Positions 8,495-16,897 of a stretch of DNA of 60,860 nt are shown here, in pieces (the stretch's first letter is position 1; each line of letters opens with the position of its first letter). This DNA is from Acidobacteriota bacterium (lineage in GTDB: Bacteria; Acidobacteriota; Terriglobia; Bryobacterales; Bryobacteraceae): assembly GCA_025352795.1 (NCBI GenBank), contig JANXSF010000019.1, positions 1 to 60,860 on the forward strand, in the 5' to 3' direction. The notes under the pieces are model-generated. The model made no database searches. It saw nothing but the letters and a program-made list of their open reading frames with translations, and had not been told where the DNA came from. The position numbers and the translations under genes were made by a program.

Positions 8495-9522
8495 TGAGCA
8501 CCAACTTGAACCTGAATCTCATACTGGCGGCACTAATATTGATTGGACCGCTCTGCTTAAGTGGGCAACAGAGGAAGAAGATGAACACTGACACAGGAAT
8601 TCTACAACTTGAAAGCTACATCTTGCAGCCGGACGCGTTCCATGGTGACGCCATCCCAAAGCGGCTGAAACCCGATGTAATCGGCCGTTTCGTCATGGAT
8701 CGAGTGGGGCGGGATACGCGCATCAAGTCGATGCTCCGCTTGGAAAAAGTGGTGACTTTTTACGATCTGCACGAAGTATGCGGTCACTTATCAAGCTTGC
8801 TTCCAGCCAATCCAACACCAACTGACGTCGCCAAATCAGCCGTCATTAGTCGAACCATCGCGGCAGTTTGCACCCCTGCTGAAGTACCGAAGCTTGCTAG
8901 CTATTCTCATCTGTTGATTTCCAATGCCCAGAGTTCTTCTGACATTGTTGAACTACTGGAATTGCAGGACAGGCTTGGGCCCGGCACGGATTCACGCACA
9001 CTGGAAGCACGCATTGGCCAATTGCGAGCCGCCGCTGCCGCACAAGCAGAGAGCAACTATCAGGCCCGTCAGGAGGCTTATAGTTTAGATGAGATGCGGT
9101 CATTGCGTCTGGACCGCGTGCGTCGCGCCAATGATACGAAAGCACAACTATTGGCTATTGCAGATCGTAAGAAGCGAATCGGCGAGGAGATCAAAATCTA
9201 CCTCACTTTGGAATACGGGTACCTGGAATATTTGACTCCCTGGTCGGCCATTCGCCTTCGTCATGAGACGTGGGGCAACAGTCCTGCTGATCAACTAGTG
9301 AGAGCGGAAGATGCAGGCAGGCGCACCGAAATGGCAAGTATGTTTCGAACGGTTGAGTCAAACCTTGGCCGATTGCCAGACATTGATCCTGAAAATATTC
9401 CTTCACTCCGCGTGAGGTGCTTGCGAGCCGTAGAGTATTTCGGTGGTGCCCTGACCAATGAGGAACGGAGTTGGATCACCCAGAATGCTGGACGACAGGT
9501 AGATGTTCTCTCCAATGAATAA
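8494..9522 (+). CDS. Secreted helical protein, candidate periplasmic immunity partner
   Basis: The ATG at 8494 overlaps the stop of the upstream gene by one base (TGATG), so the two are translationally coupled; a TTG at 8491 is also in frame. About 342 residues. The first 25 form a hydrophobic signal segment (LILAALILIGPLCLSG). The rest is largely alpha-helical, with a charged region rich in Arg and Glu at about 175-235. No known domain is recognised. A signal-bearing protein fused translationally to a signal-less metalloprotease-like protein is the usual arrangement of an effector with a periplasmic target and its immunity protein. This role is an inference from position. Confidence 0.6.
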   Translation: MSTNLNLNLILAALILIGPLCLSGQQRKKMNTDTGILQLESYILQPDAFHGDAIPKRLKPDVIGRFVMDRVGRDTRIKSMLRLEKVVTFYDLHEVCGHLSSLLPANPTPTDVAKSAVISRTIAAVCTPAEVPKLASYSHLLISNAQSSSDIVELLELQDRLGPGTDSRTLEARIGQLRAAAAAQAESNYQARQEAYSLDEMRSLRLDRVRRANDTKAQLLAIADRKKRIGEEIKIYLTLEYGYLEYLTPWSAIRLRHETWGNSPADQLVRAEDAGRRTEMASMFRTVESNLGRLPDIDPENIPSLRVRCLRAVEYFGGALTNEERSWITQNAGRQVDVLSNE

Positions 9523-9538
9523 AGGAAGTTTCTGAACC

Positions 9539-9898
9539 ATGATTCTTCGCCAAGAGCAGTTGCAAACACTATCTGAATCCGCCGCCTACGATTTCGAAAA
9601 TCGCGTGGTTGCGCATCTCAGCAAGTGCTTCCCCTCTGAATCGGAAGTATTGCAGGAACAGGGTGTGCGAGAAATCATTCAATATGGCATGGAAAGGGCT
9701 GCCAGCTACGGCGTGAGTGCTGAGCGCGACGTGTGCAAATACATTGACGTCATGATGGTGTTTGGACGCGATTTTGACAAAAATGAAGATCTTCCATGGG
9801 CTTCGAAAATCCTCAATGACAAAGTATTGAATAACCCCACGGCTCGAATTGACCACTTGTTTACGGTTGCCAAAGAACACGGGAAAACCACCTCTTGA
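9539..9898 (+). CDS. Small helical protein of the type VI secretion-associated kind
   Basis: A 119-residue cytoplasmic protein without signal or membrane segment. The order of features, an N-terminal helix with Arg, then FENRVVAHLSKCFP, then GVREIIQYGMERAASYGV, then SERDVCKYIDVMMVFGRDFD and LPWASKIL, matches a small family I know from neighbourhoods of VgrG, PAAR and DUF2169 genes in myxobacteria and proteobacteria. Its function there is unknown; an adaptor or chaperone role for cargo loading is a guess. It lies 16 bases after the immunity candidate and 30 bases before the next gene. Confidence 0.65.
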   Translation: MILRQEQLQTLSESAAYDFENRVVAHLSKCFPSESEVLQEQGVREIIQYGMERAASYGVSAERDVCKYIDVMMVFGRDFDKNEDLPWASKILNDKVLNNPTARIDHLFTVAKEHGKTTS

Positions 9899-9928
9899 AG
9901 GGTCAAGATTTAAGGGACACGCACCATC

Positions 9929-10252
9929 ATGCCATCGAAATTGACTAAAGCTGAACAAGACACTGACGCATCGTTCCAGCATCAAGATGTTGGTAGCGCC
10001 GTGCAACCTTGCTCTGCAAATCTACCGCCAAAGATAGTTTCGAAAGACAAGAAGCATTGGGTTGAAATCGCCATGCTTGATGAGGAAGGAAATCCAGCGG
10101 CAGGGCAGACATATGAAATCACACTCCCCGACGGAAGTATTGTCACCGGCAGTTTAGACGGCAATGGTGCTGCCAGAATTCAAGGGATTGATCCAGGCAA
10201 TTGCAAGATTCGGTTCCCCAGTCTGGATAAGACTTCCTGGAACCGTCGCTAA
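9929..10252 (+). CDS. Small protein with a VgrG-tail-like carboxypeptidase-regulatory domain
   Basis: A 107-residue protein. Residues 1-40 are polar and disordered-looking. Residues 45-105 (HWVEIAMLDEEGNPAAGQTY, then ITLPDGSIVTGSLDGNGAAR, then IDPGNCKIRFPSLD) match the small beta-sandwich that ends many VgrG spike proteins and stands alone in T6SS accessory genes. It probably serves as a spike or cargo connector. It is the last gene of the four-gene cassette and faces the convergent GH36 gene 14 bases later. No VgrG, PAAR, sheath or tube gene is in the window. Confidence 0.65.
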   Translation: MPSKLTKAEQDTDASFQHQDVGSAVQPCSANLPPKIVSKDKKHWVEIAMLDEEGNPAAGQTYEITLPDGSIVTGSLDGNGAARIQGIDPGNCKIRFPSLDKTSWNRR

Positions 10253-10265
10253 CAGCAGCTAAAAG

Positions 10266-12053
10266 TTATTCCGCCTTCTTGCAAACATACAATCTTGCGG
10301 AACGTCCGGGCATCTGTTCAATCACCAAACCACTTTGCTTCCCAAGACTTTTCCCGGTCCAGAAATCGGTGACCGCGCAGATATAGGGCAACTTCAATCG
10401 TATGCGCTTGGGCTCGTCGTCCCAGTTGAAAAGGCTGGCAAACAACCCTCCCTTAAATTCTGAATAGCCCACGTCCAGGGATTGGTCTGCAAACTTGGCG
10501 GCCACTGCAGTTGGAGGCAACATCTTCTTCAGCATAATGGCGCGCTCTTCCGGAATCTGTGGTAGATCGTCTCCGCTCAGCATCATCCCACCACTGGCAA
10601 AAGCTGCCGTGGCATGAAATTGAAATTCATTTTCAGGTAACGTGCCTGCCAGAACAATCGCATCGGGATCGTTCCACCAAAGCGTACTGTTTTGCCAATT
10701 GCGACTCAAGTTTTCACGAGCCACCTTGCGAATAGTAGTCCACTTCCGGCTGATGTCACTGGAACTACGGGAACCATGAATTAGGCCGAATGATGGCCAA
10801 ATGGGATGATTACATCCCAGAAGAAAACTATCACCAGCACCCTTCAAAATAGCCTGCATACCTCGACGGTAGGCTTCAATTCGCGTTGCTTTGGCATCGT
10901 AAAAATGGCCCCCATGCATCGCTCCCCAAAAGTTGGCATCCAGCTTGAAGTAGGTGCAACCCCACTCTTGCCGCATGGTACGAAAAACAGTTTCAAGATG
11001 TTTTTGAACTGCTGGGTGAGTGCCATCCAGCGCATACCAAGGTCCACGACGCCAACCCGCAAACGTGACTTTATCCGCACGAAGCGGCTTGCCATCATCA
11101 TCGCGAATGAACCAATCAGGATGCTGCTTGAATACTTCTGATTCAGATTCGGCAATGAAGGGCGCTACCCAGATTGCTGGTTGAAATCCACGCGTTCGGA
11201 TTTCCTTAAGCACGAATGTTAAATCGCCGCCAAAGGCTTGTCCCGCACCAAGCCAATCACCCATCGCTGATTGATAGCCATCGTCCAACTGCACGTATTT
11301 CAGTTGTGGAAACTCTTTGGCGATTGTGTCCAGATTATCCAAAACGTTCTTCGCGGTTACTCCTGGTCCGAAGCAATACCAGGAACACCAACCGCTGGGC
11401 GGACTCGCAGTCTTCAACGGCGGATGATTTTCTGCAATGCGTTCAGCAAGAATTTGCAATAGTTCACTGCGGATGAGGTGCGTGAAAAACAGGAACTCTT
11501 CCAGCTCCCAGGATTCGCCGGGTTGCAGCGCCAGTCCCTCCGTATCGACGACAATTTCCAATAGATCAGGCTTCAAATAAAAGCGCCCAATGAAACGATT
11601 GCACGATGTGAAACTGAACAACACATGAGGCTCATTGCTCGGTGACAACAGCAGCATGCCAGAAAGTGCAGTGACTCCTTCAGGTTGTGGAATGCGGTAG
11701 TGCTTCAGTTCCGAATAGGAAAGATCAACGGGCTTCCCCAACGTGCCAATTGTTTGCGACAGCATCTGAAAGCTTTCACCGTAAAGAATAGTTTCTGGCG
11801 GCAATGCCAATGGCACCGCGAACAGAACAATTTCTTTGATCGCGATAGCGTTCTTGCCGTGGTTAGAAACTTTGGCTCGGCAATAATCACCAAACCATTT
11901 ACGATCCAACTTTACGCCATCCAACTTTGCCGCAGCGTGAGTCGGAACAACGCGCCCTGCCATACGTTTCAGCCGATCCCGTTCTAAGTTCGCAGCGCAA
12001 GCCGGCACTGCGGCCAAGGCTGCCATCGCTAATGGGAAGTGCCTGCGTTTCAT
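10266..12053 (-). CDS. Alpha-galactosidase-like glycoside hydrolase (GH36/clan GH-D)
   Basis: This 595-residue enzyme has an N-terminal signal sequence (MKRRHFPLAMAALAAVPACA), a beta-sandwich N-terminal domain and a TIM barrel from about residue 215. YVQLDDGYQ (about 253-261) and FKLDAN (369-374) mark the barrel; D372 is the expected nucleophile, and D433 in SRSSSDIS the likely acid/base. The enzyme should remove terminal alpha-galactose or a related sugar from plant oligosaccharides in the periplasm. It is transcribed divergently from the polysaccharide deacetylase and convergently with the injection-cargo cassette. Its exact sugar specificity cannot be told. Confidence 0.82.
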   Translation of the reverse strand: MKRRHFPLAMAALAAVPACAANLERDRLKRMAGRVVPTHAAAKLDGVKLDRKWFGDYCRAKVSNHGKNAIAIKEIVLFAVPLALPPETILYGESFQMLSQTIGTLGKPVDLSYSELKHYRIPQPEGVTALSGMLLLSPSNEPHVLFSFTSCNRFIGRFYLKPDLLEIVVDTEGLALQPGESWELEEFLFFTHLIRSELLQILAERIAENHPPLKTASPPSGWCSWYCFGPGVTAKNVLDNLDTIAKEFPQLKYVQLDDGYQSAMGDWLGAGQAFGGDLTFVLKEIRTRGFQPAIWVAPFIAESESEVFKQHPDWFIRDDDGKPLRADKVTFAGWRRGPWYALDGTHPAVQKHLETVFRTMRQEWGCTYFKLDANFWGAMHGGHFYDAKATRIEAYRRGMQAILKGAGDSFLLGCNHPIWPSFGLIHGSRSSSDISRKWTTIRKVARENLSRNWQNSTLWWNDPDAIVLAGTLPENEFQFHATAAFASGGMMLSGDDLPQIPEERAIMLKKMLPPTAVAAKFADQSLDVGYSEFKGGLFASLFNWDDEPKRIRLKLPYICAVTDFWTGKSLGKQSGLVIEQMPGRSARLYVCKKAE

Positions 12054-12101
12054 GATTCATAATTTTAGCAAGTTACTCACATTGGATTGCATATAATGTG
12101 A

Positions 12102-12851
12102 ATGCTTCCCATGCAATTACGTTTTTTCGCAATCCTATTTCTGACGCTCGCTCTTCATGCAGCCGACCTGCAGTCAATACCCGACAAAACAGTCATTTTG
12201 ACCTTCGACGATGGCGTTAGCACCCATGCCACCTACGTCGCCCCGCTGTTGAAAAAGTACGGATTCCCCGCTACGTTTTTTGTCTGCGAATTCCCTCCCG
12301 ATTTTGCCAACAAGCACCATTACATGAGTTGGACTCAGATAGCAGATCTTCATAAGATGGGCTTTGAAGTGGCCAATCATACATGGACCCACACCCATGT
12401 CGACAAACTGAATCCAACCCAGTTAGCAGAACAGTTGGCATACATCGAAAAAAAGATTGCCGATTACGGCGGGCCTCGTCCAATCACCTTCGCCTATCCC
12501 GGCTATGCCTCCAGTGCCGCTGCCATTCAAATTCTTCGCGGCCGTGGATACTTGTTTGCCAGGGGTGGCGAAGATCGTGTGTACGATCCGCAAAAAGATG
12601 ACCCCATGTTGATCCCTGGTTTCACCACCCGAAAAGATAACAAGGCCATGATTCTTGCAGGCTTAAATCAGGCGAAGAATGGGAAGATCGCGGTGCTCAC
12701 CATCCATGGAATTCCCGATTACGCTCATGATTGGGTAACCACTCCTCCAGAGGTGTTTGAATACTATCTTCAATACTTAAAAGAAAATAAATTCAACGTC
12801 ATCGCCTTTCGCGATTTAGCAAAATATGTTAAGTCGCCAATGGTACGTTAG
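12102..12851 (+). CDS. Polysaccharide deacetylase family protein (NodB homology, CE4)
   Basis: This 249-residue secreted protein has a signal peptide at about 1-21 (LRFFAILFLTLALHAADL). The NodB fold is shown by TFDDG at 34-38 (metal and catalytic Asp) and HTWTH at 93-97 (two metal His), followed by the YPGY motif near 133-136. It would remove N- or O-acetyl groups from a polysaccharide or peptidoglycan in the periplasm. The ATG at 12111, three codons in, is an alternative start. It is the first gene of a plus-strand group with the GH88 enzyme and ribulokinase, 29 bases apart. Confidence 0.88.
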   Translation: MLPMQLRFFAILFLTLALHAADLQSIPDKTVILTFDDGVSTHATYVAPLLKKYGFPATFFVCEFPPDFANKHHYMSWTQIADLHKMGFEVANHTWTHTHVDKLNPTQLAEQLAYIEKKIADYGGPRPITFAYPGYASSAAAIQILRGRGYLFARGGEDRVYDPQKDDPMLIPGFTTRKDNKAMILAGLNQAKNGKIAVLTIHGIPDYAHDWVTTPPEVFEYYLQYLKENKFNVIAFRDLAKYVKSPMVR

Positions 12852-12880
12852 AAAGATGTGTCGAAAGGAGTACTGTTCGC

Positions 12881-14005
12881 ATGATTCAATTCCAGCTTGA
12901 TTCCGATAAACGTCTATTCGAAAACTCACTGCAATTTGCTCAAAAGCAAGTTCGCAAGCTGATTGAAAAGCATCCCGATTTCTATCCGATGTATACCAAA
13001 GCAGGTAAGTGGAAGCACGATGGACCGGCCTGGACACGCTGGTGCGATGGATTTTTACCCGGCATGATGTGGATGTTCCACCGTCATGAATTGGCCCATG
13101 AAGGCAAGGACACTGCCTTTTGGCGCGAACAAGCCATTCACTACACAACGCCTTTGGAACCACGGAAGCACGATAAAGAAGTTCATGATTTAGGGTTCAT
13201 TTTTCTTTCCACTTACTACCGTTGGCAACGCCTTGAACCAAAGCCAGCACTGGATAAAATTGTGGTCGAAGCAGGTAAAACACTAGCCCTGCGCTTCCAG
13301 GAAAATGGACAGTATTTGCGTTCGTTTGTCGGTGACGATTCTTTGTTCATCGACATCATGATGAACGTTCCCCTAGTCTTCTACGCCGCCCGCGCCACTG
13401 GTGACAAAAAGCTTCGCGATATCGCCATGCGTCATGCCATGACCACGCAAAGGGTTCTGGTACGCGGCGATGGGTCCACCGCTCATGAAGGTATCTTCGA
13501 TTTTCAAACCGGTGAATTTCTGCGACAAAGCACCCAGCAAGGCTATCGTGGCGATTCCTGTTGGTCCCGCGGCCTAGCCTGGGCACTCTATGGTTTCGGG
13601 ACTTGCTATGAATACAGTCGCGACCCCCATTTTCTAGCCACCGCAGAGGCTTGCACAGATTACTTCATCCGCCACACGCCAGCCGATGGCATTCCACCTT
13701 GGGACTTCAATGCGCCTGTGGGCAAGCGTAAACTTCTGGATACTTCCGCTGCTGCGATTGCTGCCAGCGGCATGTTGCGGCTCTCGCGTTTGGTGCAGGA
13801 TCCAATGAAAGGGCATCTCTATTGGGCCACCGGTCTGCGCATCTTACGGACACTTTGCGAAAGGCATCTGGGTAAAGATCGTGGCTACGAAGGGATTCTT
13901 ACCGGCGGCGTTTACCACGTTCATAAAAATCTTGGCGTAGACGAATCAGTGATGTGGGGCGACCACTATTTTGTGGAAGGTCTGGAACATCTTCTGCGAA
14001 AGTAG
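12881..14005 (+). CDS. Glycoside hydrolase family 88/105-like unsaturated glucuronyl hydrolase
   Basis: This 374-residue enzyme has an all-helical (alpha/alpha)6-barrel pattern with the family phrases SLFIDIMMNVPLVFYAAR, SCWSRGLAWALYGFG and DTSAAAIAASG, and a C-terminal MWGDHYFVEGL. It cleaves the delta-4,5-unsaturated uronic acid left at the end of oligosaccharides by polysaccharide lyases. No signal peptide is seen, so it probably acts in the cytoplasm. A good ribosome site (AAAGGAG) precedes the ATG. It fits with the pectate lyase encoded at 31060-32733, which would make such unsaturated ends. Confidence 0.85.
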   Translation: MIQFQLDSDKRLFENSLQFAQKQVRKLIEKHPDFYPMYTKAGKWKHDGPAWTRWCDGFLPGMMWMFHRHELAHEGKDTAFWREQAIHYTTPLEPRKHDKEVHDLGFIFLSTYYRWQRLEPKPALDKIVVEAGKTLALRFQENGQYLRSFVGDDSLFIDIMMNVPLVFYAARATGDKKLRDIAMRHAMTTQRVLVRGDGSTAHEGIFDFQTGEFLRQSTQQGYRGDSCWSRGLAWALYGFGTCYEYSRDPHFLATAEACTDYFIRHTPADGIPPWDFNAPVGKRKLLDTSAAAIAASGMLRLSRLVQDPMKGHLYWATGLRILRTLCERHLGKDRGYEGILTGGVYHVHKNLGVDESVMWGDHYFVEGLEHLLRK

Positions 14006-14012
14006 GATACTT

Positions 14013-15626
14013 ATGACCGGACGCTTTGCAATTGGAATTGATTACGGAACTGAATCCGGCCGCGTGATGCTGGTATCCATCGAAACAGGCGAGGAAGCCG
14101 CATGGGCCTTGATACCGTATCCCAATGGAGTCCTCGAAAGTGCTCTTCCCAATGGCACAGCTCTTGGCCATGATTGGGCACTGCAAGATCCGCGTGATTA
14201 TATTCACGTTGTAGAGCAGGGCGTCCCGCAAGTGTTGAAGAGTTCAGGAGTGAAAGCCGAACAAGTAGTGGGGATCGGTACAGATTTCACGGCATGCACT
14301 ATGCTGCCTACCCTTGCCGATGGCACGCCCCTTTGCACATTGCCAGAGTTCGCCAGCAGGCCTCACGCTTGGGTGAAACTTTGGAAGCATCATGCAGCCC
14401 AGCCACAAGCAGATCGCATCAACATCATTGGCCGCCAACGCAATGAGAAGGCGCTGGAGATGTATAACTGGGCGCACTCTTCGGAATGGTTTTTTGCCAA
14501 AGCCCTGCAAATTGTGGAAGAAGATTTTGCAATTTACCAGAAGGCAGACAAGCTCATTGAAGCCGCCGATTGGATTGTCTGGCAGCTAACCGGCGAAGAG
14601 CGTCGCAATGAGTGCACTGCCGGTTACAAAGATTTGTGGGTGAAGGGTTCCGGATTTCCATCGAAGGAATTCTTCGCAGCACTTGATCCACACATGGCGA
14701 ACGTAGTGGCCGAAAAGTTGGCTACAAAATTCTATCCACTGGGTGCAAAAGCCGGTGGGTTAACTGCTTCAATGGCCGCCACGACTGGATTGCTGGAAGG
14801 CACACCAGTCGCCGTGGGTCACATCGATGCACACGCTGGAGTGCCCGCCTGTGGGGTTGTCGGGCCTGGTGTGTTGGTAATGATCATGGGCACCTCGCTA
14901 TGCCACATGCTCATGGCACGGGAACGCAAGATCGTCGAAGGGGTCGCCGGCGTGGTCGATGGCGGCATTGTTCCTGGCTACTGGGGTTATGAGGCGGGCC
15001 AGGCAGCAGTGGGCGATTTGTACGCCTGGTTCTTCCGCGCATTCGGCGTGAATGCTGATGAGATTACTGCCAAAGCGGCGGCGTTGCGGCCTGGGCAGAG
15101 TGGTTTGGTAGCCCTGGATTGGTGGAATGGAAACCGTTCTGTACTGATGAATGCAGACCTCAGCGGCCTGCTCGTAGGCGCTACTTTGAGCACCACTCCA
15201 CAAGATATTTACAGAGCCTTAATTGAGTCCACTGCCTTCGGAACATTAACGGTCATTCGTGCTTTTGAAAAGGAAGGCATCCCTATTGACCGGTTGATGG
15301 CCTGCGGAGGACTCGCCGAAAAGTCGCCGCTAGTCATGCAAATTTTCGCCGACGTGACTAATCGAACCATTGAATTGCCAAAGTCATTGCAGGGGTCAGG
15401 CTTGGGTGCAGCAATGCATGGAGCAGTGGCAGGCGGTGCATTTACAGACATCGCCGCCGCAGCATCGCAGATGGGCGGAGTCAGTGGACAAGCCTATCAC
15501 CCCAACCCCACCGCGCATGTTATCTATCAGCAACTGTACGAACAGTACTTGGTGCTGCATGATTTGTTCGGACGCGGAGGATCCGACGTAATGAAAAAAT
15601 TACGATCCATCCGCGCCAGTGCCTAA
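14013..15626 (+). CDS. araB: Ribulokinase
   Basis: A 537-residue FGGY-family sugar kinase. The ATG at 14013 is preferred because the protein then begins MTGRFAIGIDYGTESGRVML, the standard ATPase-fold start; an upstream in-frame ATG at 13971 lies inside the GH88 gene. The family phrases EQVVGIGTDFTACTMLP and GTSLCHMLM are present. It phosphorylates L-ribulose to L-ribulose-5-phosphate in arabinose use. The gene lies 8 bases after GH88, so both are likely co-transcribed. No araA or araD is in the window. Length and motifs support ribulokinase over xylulokinase or glycerol kinase. Confidence 0.9.
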   Translation: MTGRFAIGIDYGTESGRVMLVSIETGEEAAWALIPYPNGVLESALPNGTALGHDWALQDPRDYIHVVEQGVPQVLKSSGVKAEQVVGIGTDFTACTMLPTLADGTPLCTLPEFASRPHAWVKLWKHHAAQPQADRINIIGRQRNEKALEMYNWAHSSEWFFAKALQIVEEDFAIYQKADKLIEAADWIVWQLTGEERRNECTAGYKDLWVKGSGFPSKEFFAALDPHMANVVAEKLATKFYPLGAKAGGLTASMAATTGLLEGTPVAVGHIDAHAGVPACGVVGPGVLVMIMGTSLCHMLMARERKIVEGVAGVVDGGIVPGYWGYEAGQAAVGDLYAWFFRAFGVNADEITAKAAALRPGQSGLVALDWWNGNRSVLMNADLSGLLVGATLSTTPQDIYRALIESTAFGTLTVIRAFEKEGIPIDRLMACGGLAEKSPLVMQIFADVTNRTIELPKSLQGSGLGAAMHGAVAGGAFTDIAAAASQMGGVSGQAYHPNPTAHVIYQQLYEQYLVLHDLFGRGGSDVMKKLRSIRASA

Positions 15627-15629
15627 AAG

Positions 15630-15824
15630 TATCCGCAGATGAACGCAGATAAAACAAAGACAAACTCTTGTAAGTTTTCATCTGCGCTAATCTGCGCCAT
15701 CCGAGGATAAAAATCCGTGCAAGAAGTAAGCCGATAACGCAGATAGACACAAAGACAAACTTCGTAGGTTTTCATCTGCGTTAATCTGCGCCATCTGCGG
15801 ATAAAAATCCGTGCAAGAAGTCAG
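15630..15824. repeat. Two tandem copies of a dispersed ATCTGCG inverted repeat
   Basis: Copies at 15630-15730 and 15732-15824 share CGCAGAT words on the left, a variable centre with ACAAAGACAAACT, then ATCTGCG-NNA-ATCTGCG words and an identical tail GGATAAAAATCCGTGCAAGA. Each copy can fold into a hairpin because the left CGCAGAT words pair with the right ATCTGCG words. The unit resembles a short non-autonomous repeat (REP/MITE-like). A related copy lies at 43989-44080. The second copy overlaps the stop of the LysR gene. Confidence 0.7.
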
Positions 15825-16720
15825 CGGAGGGCCCCCAAGACAGGAGCCTCCTGCAGCAAATCCAAAAAACTCTGCGTCGCCCTATTAAACTTCTTCCGCT
15901 TCCGATGAATAATTCCCAGCGGTCGGTACAAACCCGGTGCCCGTAACTTCACCGCCACCAGTCGACCCTGCCCTATCTCCGCTTCCAACACCCGAGCCGG
16001 AGCAATGCTTACGCCACTCCCCAGCGCCACCGCTTCTTTAATCATCTGCAGATTGTCGAAGTGCATCACCAGATTTACCGTCACCCCATGTTCACGTAGC
16101 CAACGGTCCACTTCCCGCCTAATCGGCAGGTCATCATCGAAGCCAATAAAATCCACTCCATTCAATGCTTCAGGAGTCACCTCATCCAACCTTGCCAGTG
16201 GATGATACGGAGTACAAGCCAGCACCATCTCTTCATGACGCCACGGCACCACCGCAATTTCCCGCGCCGCTTCCGGATAGCTCACCAATCCCAAATCCGC
16301 TTGATCCGCTTCCACCGACGCATACACTTTCTCCGGTCGAAGATAGTCCACCCTCAAATTCGCATCAGGAAACCTTCGTGCGAATTCCGTCTCAAGCCGC
16401 CACATCTCCGATAGTCCTACCGAATAAATACTGGCCACCCGAACCGTACCTTCTACTTCCGAAAGTAAGTGCCCCAACGCCGAGTCAAACTCCTCCCGCC
16501 GCCTCAGCACATCGCGACACAGCTCGTAATACAAGCGTCCCGCCGGTGTCATCGTCAGTGGCCGAGTCGTCCGGTCAAGTAGTTGAGCCGAAAGCTCTTT
16601 TTCTAATTCCTGAATGTGCTGGCTGGCCGCCGATTGGCTAATTTCATTGAGCGATGCCCCTTTACTGACACTACGACCCTGGCCGATGTCTTTGAAAAGT
16701 TTGAGGTGCGCGAAGTTCAC
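15821..16720 (-). CDS. LysR-family transcriptional regulator, divergent from gltBD
   Basis: This 299-residue protein has an N-terminal winged helix-turn-helix at about 1-60 (QSAASQHIQELEKELSAQLL, LTMTPAGR), a linker helix, and a LysR substrate-binding domain from about residue 90. It is transcribed away from glutamate synthase across a 177-base AT-rich gap that carries several dyad operators. In Bacillus subtilis the LysR-type GltC is divergent from gltAB and activates it. The same arrangement here suggests a GltC-like or CysB-like regulator of nitrogen assimilation. This function is inferred from position. Confidence 0.85.
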   Translation of the reverse strand: MNFAHLKLFKDIGQGRSVSKGASLNEISQSAASQHIQELEKELSAQLLDRTTRPLTMTPAGRLYYELCRDVLRRREEFDSALGHLLSEVEGTVRVASIYSVGLSEMWRLETEFARRFPDANLRVDYLRPEKVYASVEADQADLGLVSYPEAAREIAVVPWRHEEMVLACTPYHPLARLDEVTPEALNGVDFIGFDDDLPIRREVDRWLREHGVTVNLVMHFDNLQMIKEAVALGSGVSIAPARVLEAEIGQGRLVAVKLRAPGLYRPLGIIHRKRKKFNRATQSFLDLLQEAPVLGALR

Positions 16721-16735
16721 TCAAGCCAGAATATC

Positions 16736-16808
16736 ATAAGCTGAACTTATGTCAACGCCTTACTATTACAGATTTACAAATATTGTAACTATCAGAAAAA
16801 CTGATAGT
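16736..16808. promoter_or_regulatory. Cluster of three dyad operators between lysR and gltB
   Basis: Three inverted repeats sit in the intergenic gap: ATAAG-CTGAA-CTTAT at 16736-16750; TTACAA-ATA-TTGTAA at 16774-16788; and ACTATCAG-AAAAA-CTGATAGT at 16788-16808, an 8-bp perfect repeat. The first two are 15 bases long with the T-N11-A form typical of LysR-type binding sites. They lie just upstream of the gltB promoter, where an activator would bind, and could repress the regulator itself. Confidence 0.6.
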
Positions 16809-16828
16809 AATATTTTGAAACAATCTGT

Positions 16829-16858
16829 TTGACTTATACTGTATATCTCCTGTATACT
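16829..16858 (+). promoter_or_regulatory. gltBp: Sigma-70-type promoter for gltBD
   Basis: TTGACT (16829-16834) and TATACT (16853-16858) are separated by 18 bases, a good housekeeping promoter, 40 bases before the gltB ATG at 16898. The dyads at 16736-16808 lie directly upstream. GGAGG at 16882-16886 is the ribosome site. Confidence 0.6.
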
Positions 16859-16897
16859 TCAAAAATTCCATACTTGTAACCGGAGGTCTACTTAAGC

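Noticed and set aside
12069-12104. Promoter with TATAAT before the deacetylase gene
   Set aside because: TATAAT is present at about 12092-12097, but no -35 element lies at a usual spacing and the start would be nearly leaderless.
16165-16641. Plus-strand 158-codon frame inside the LysR gene
   Set aside because: Proline- and serine-rich antisense shadow without a ribosome site; the LysR gene explains the region.
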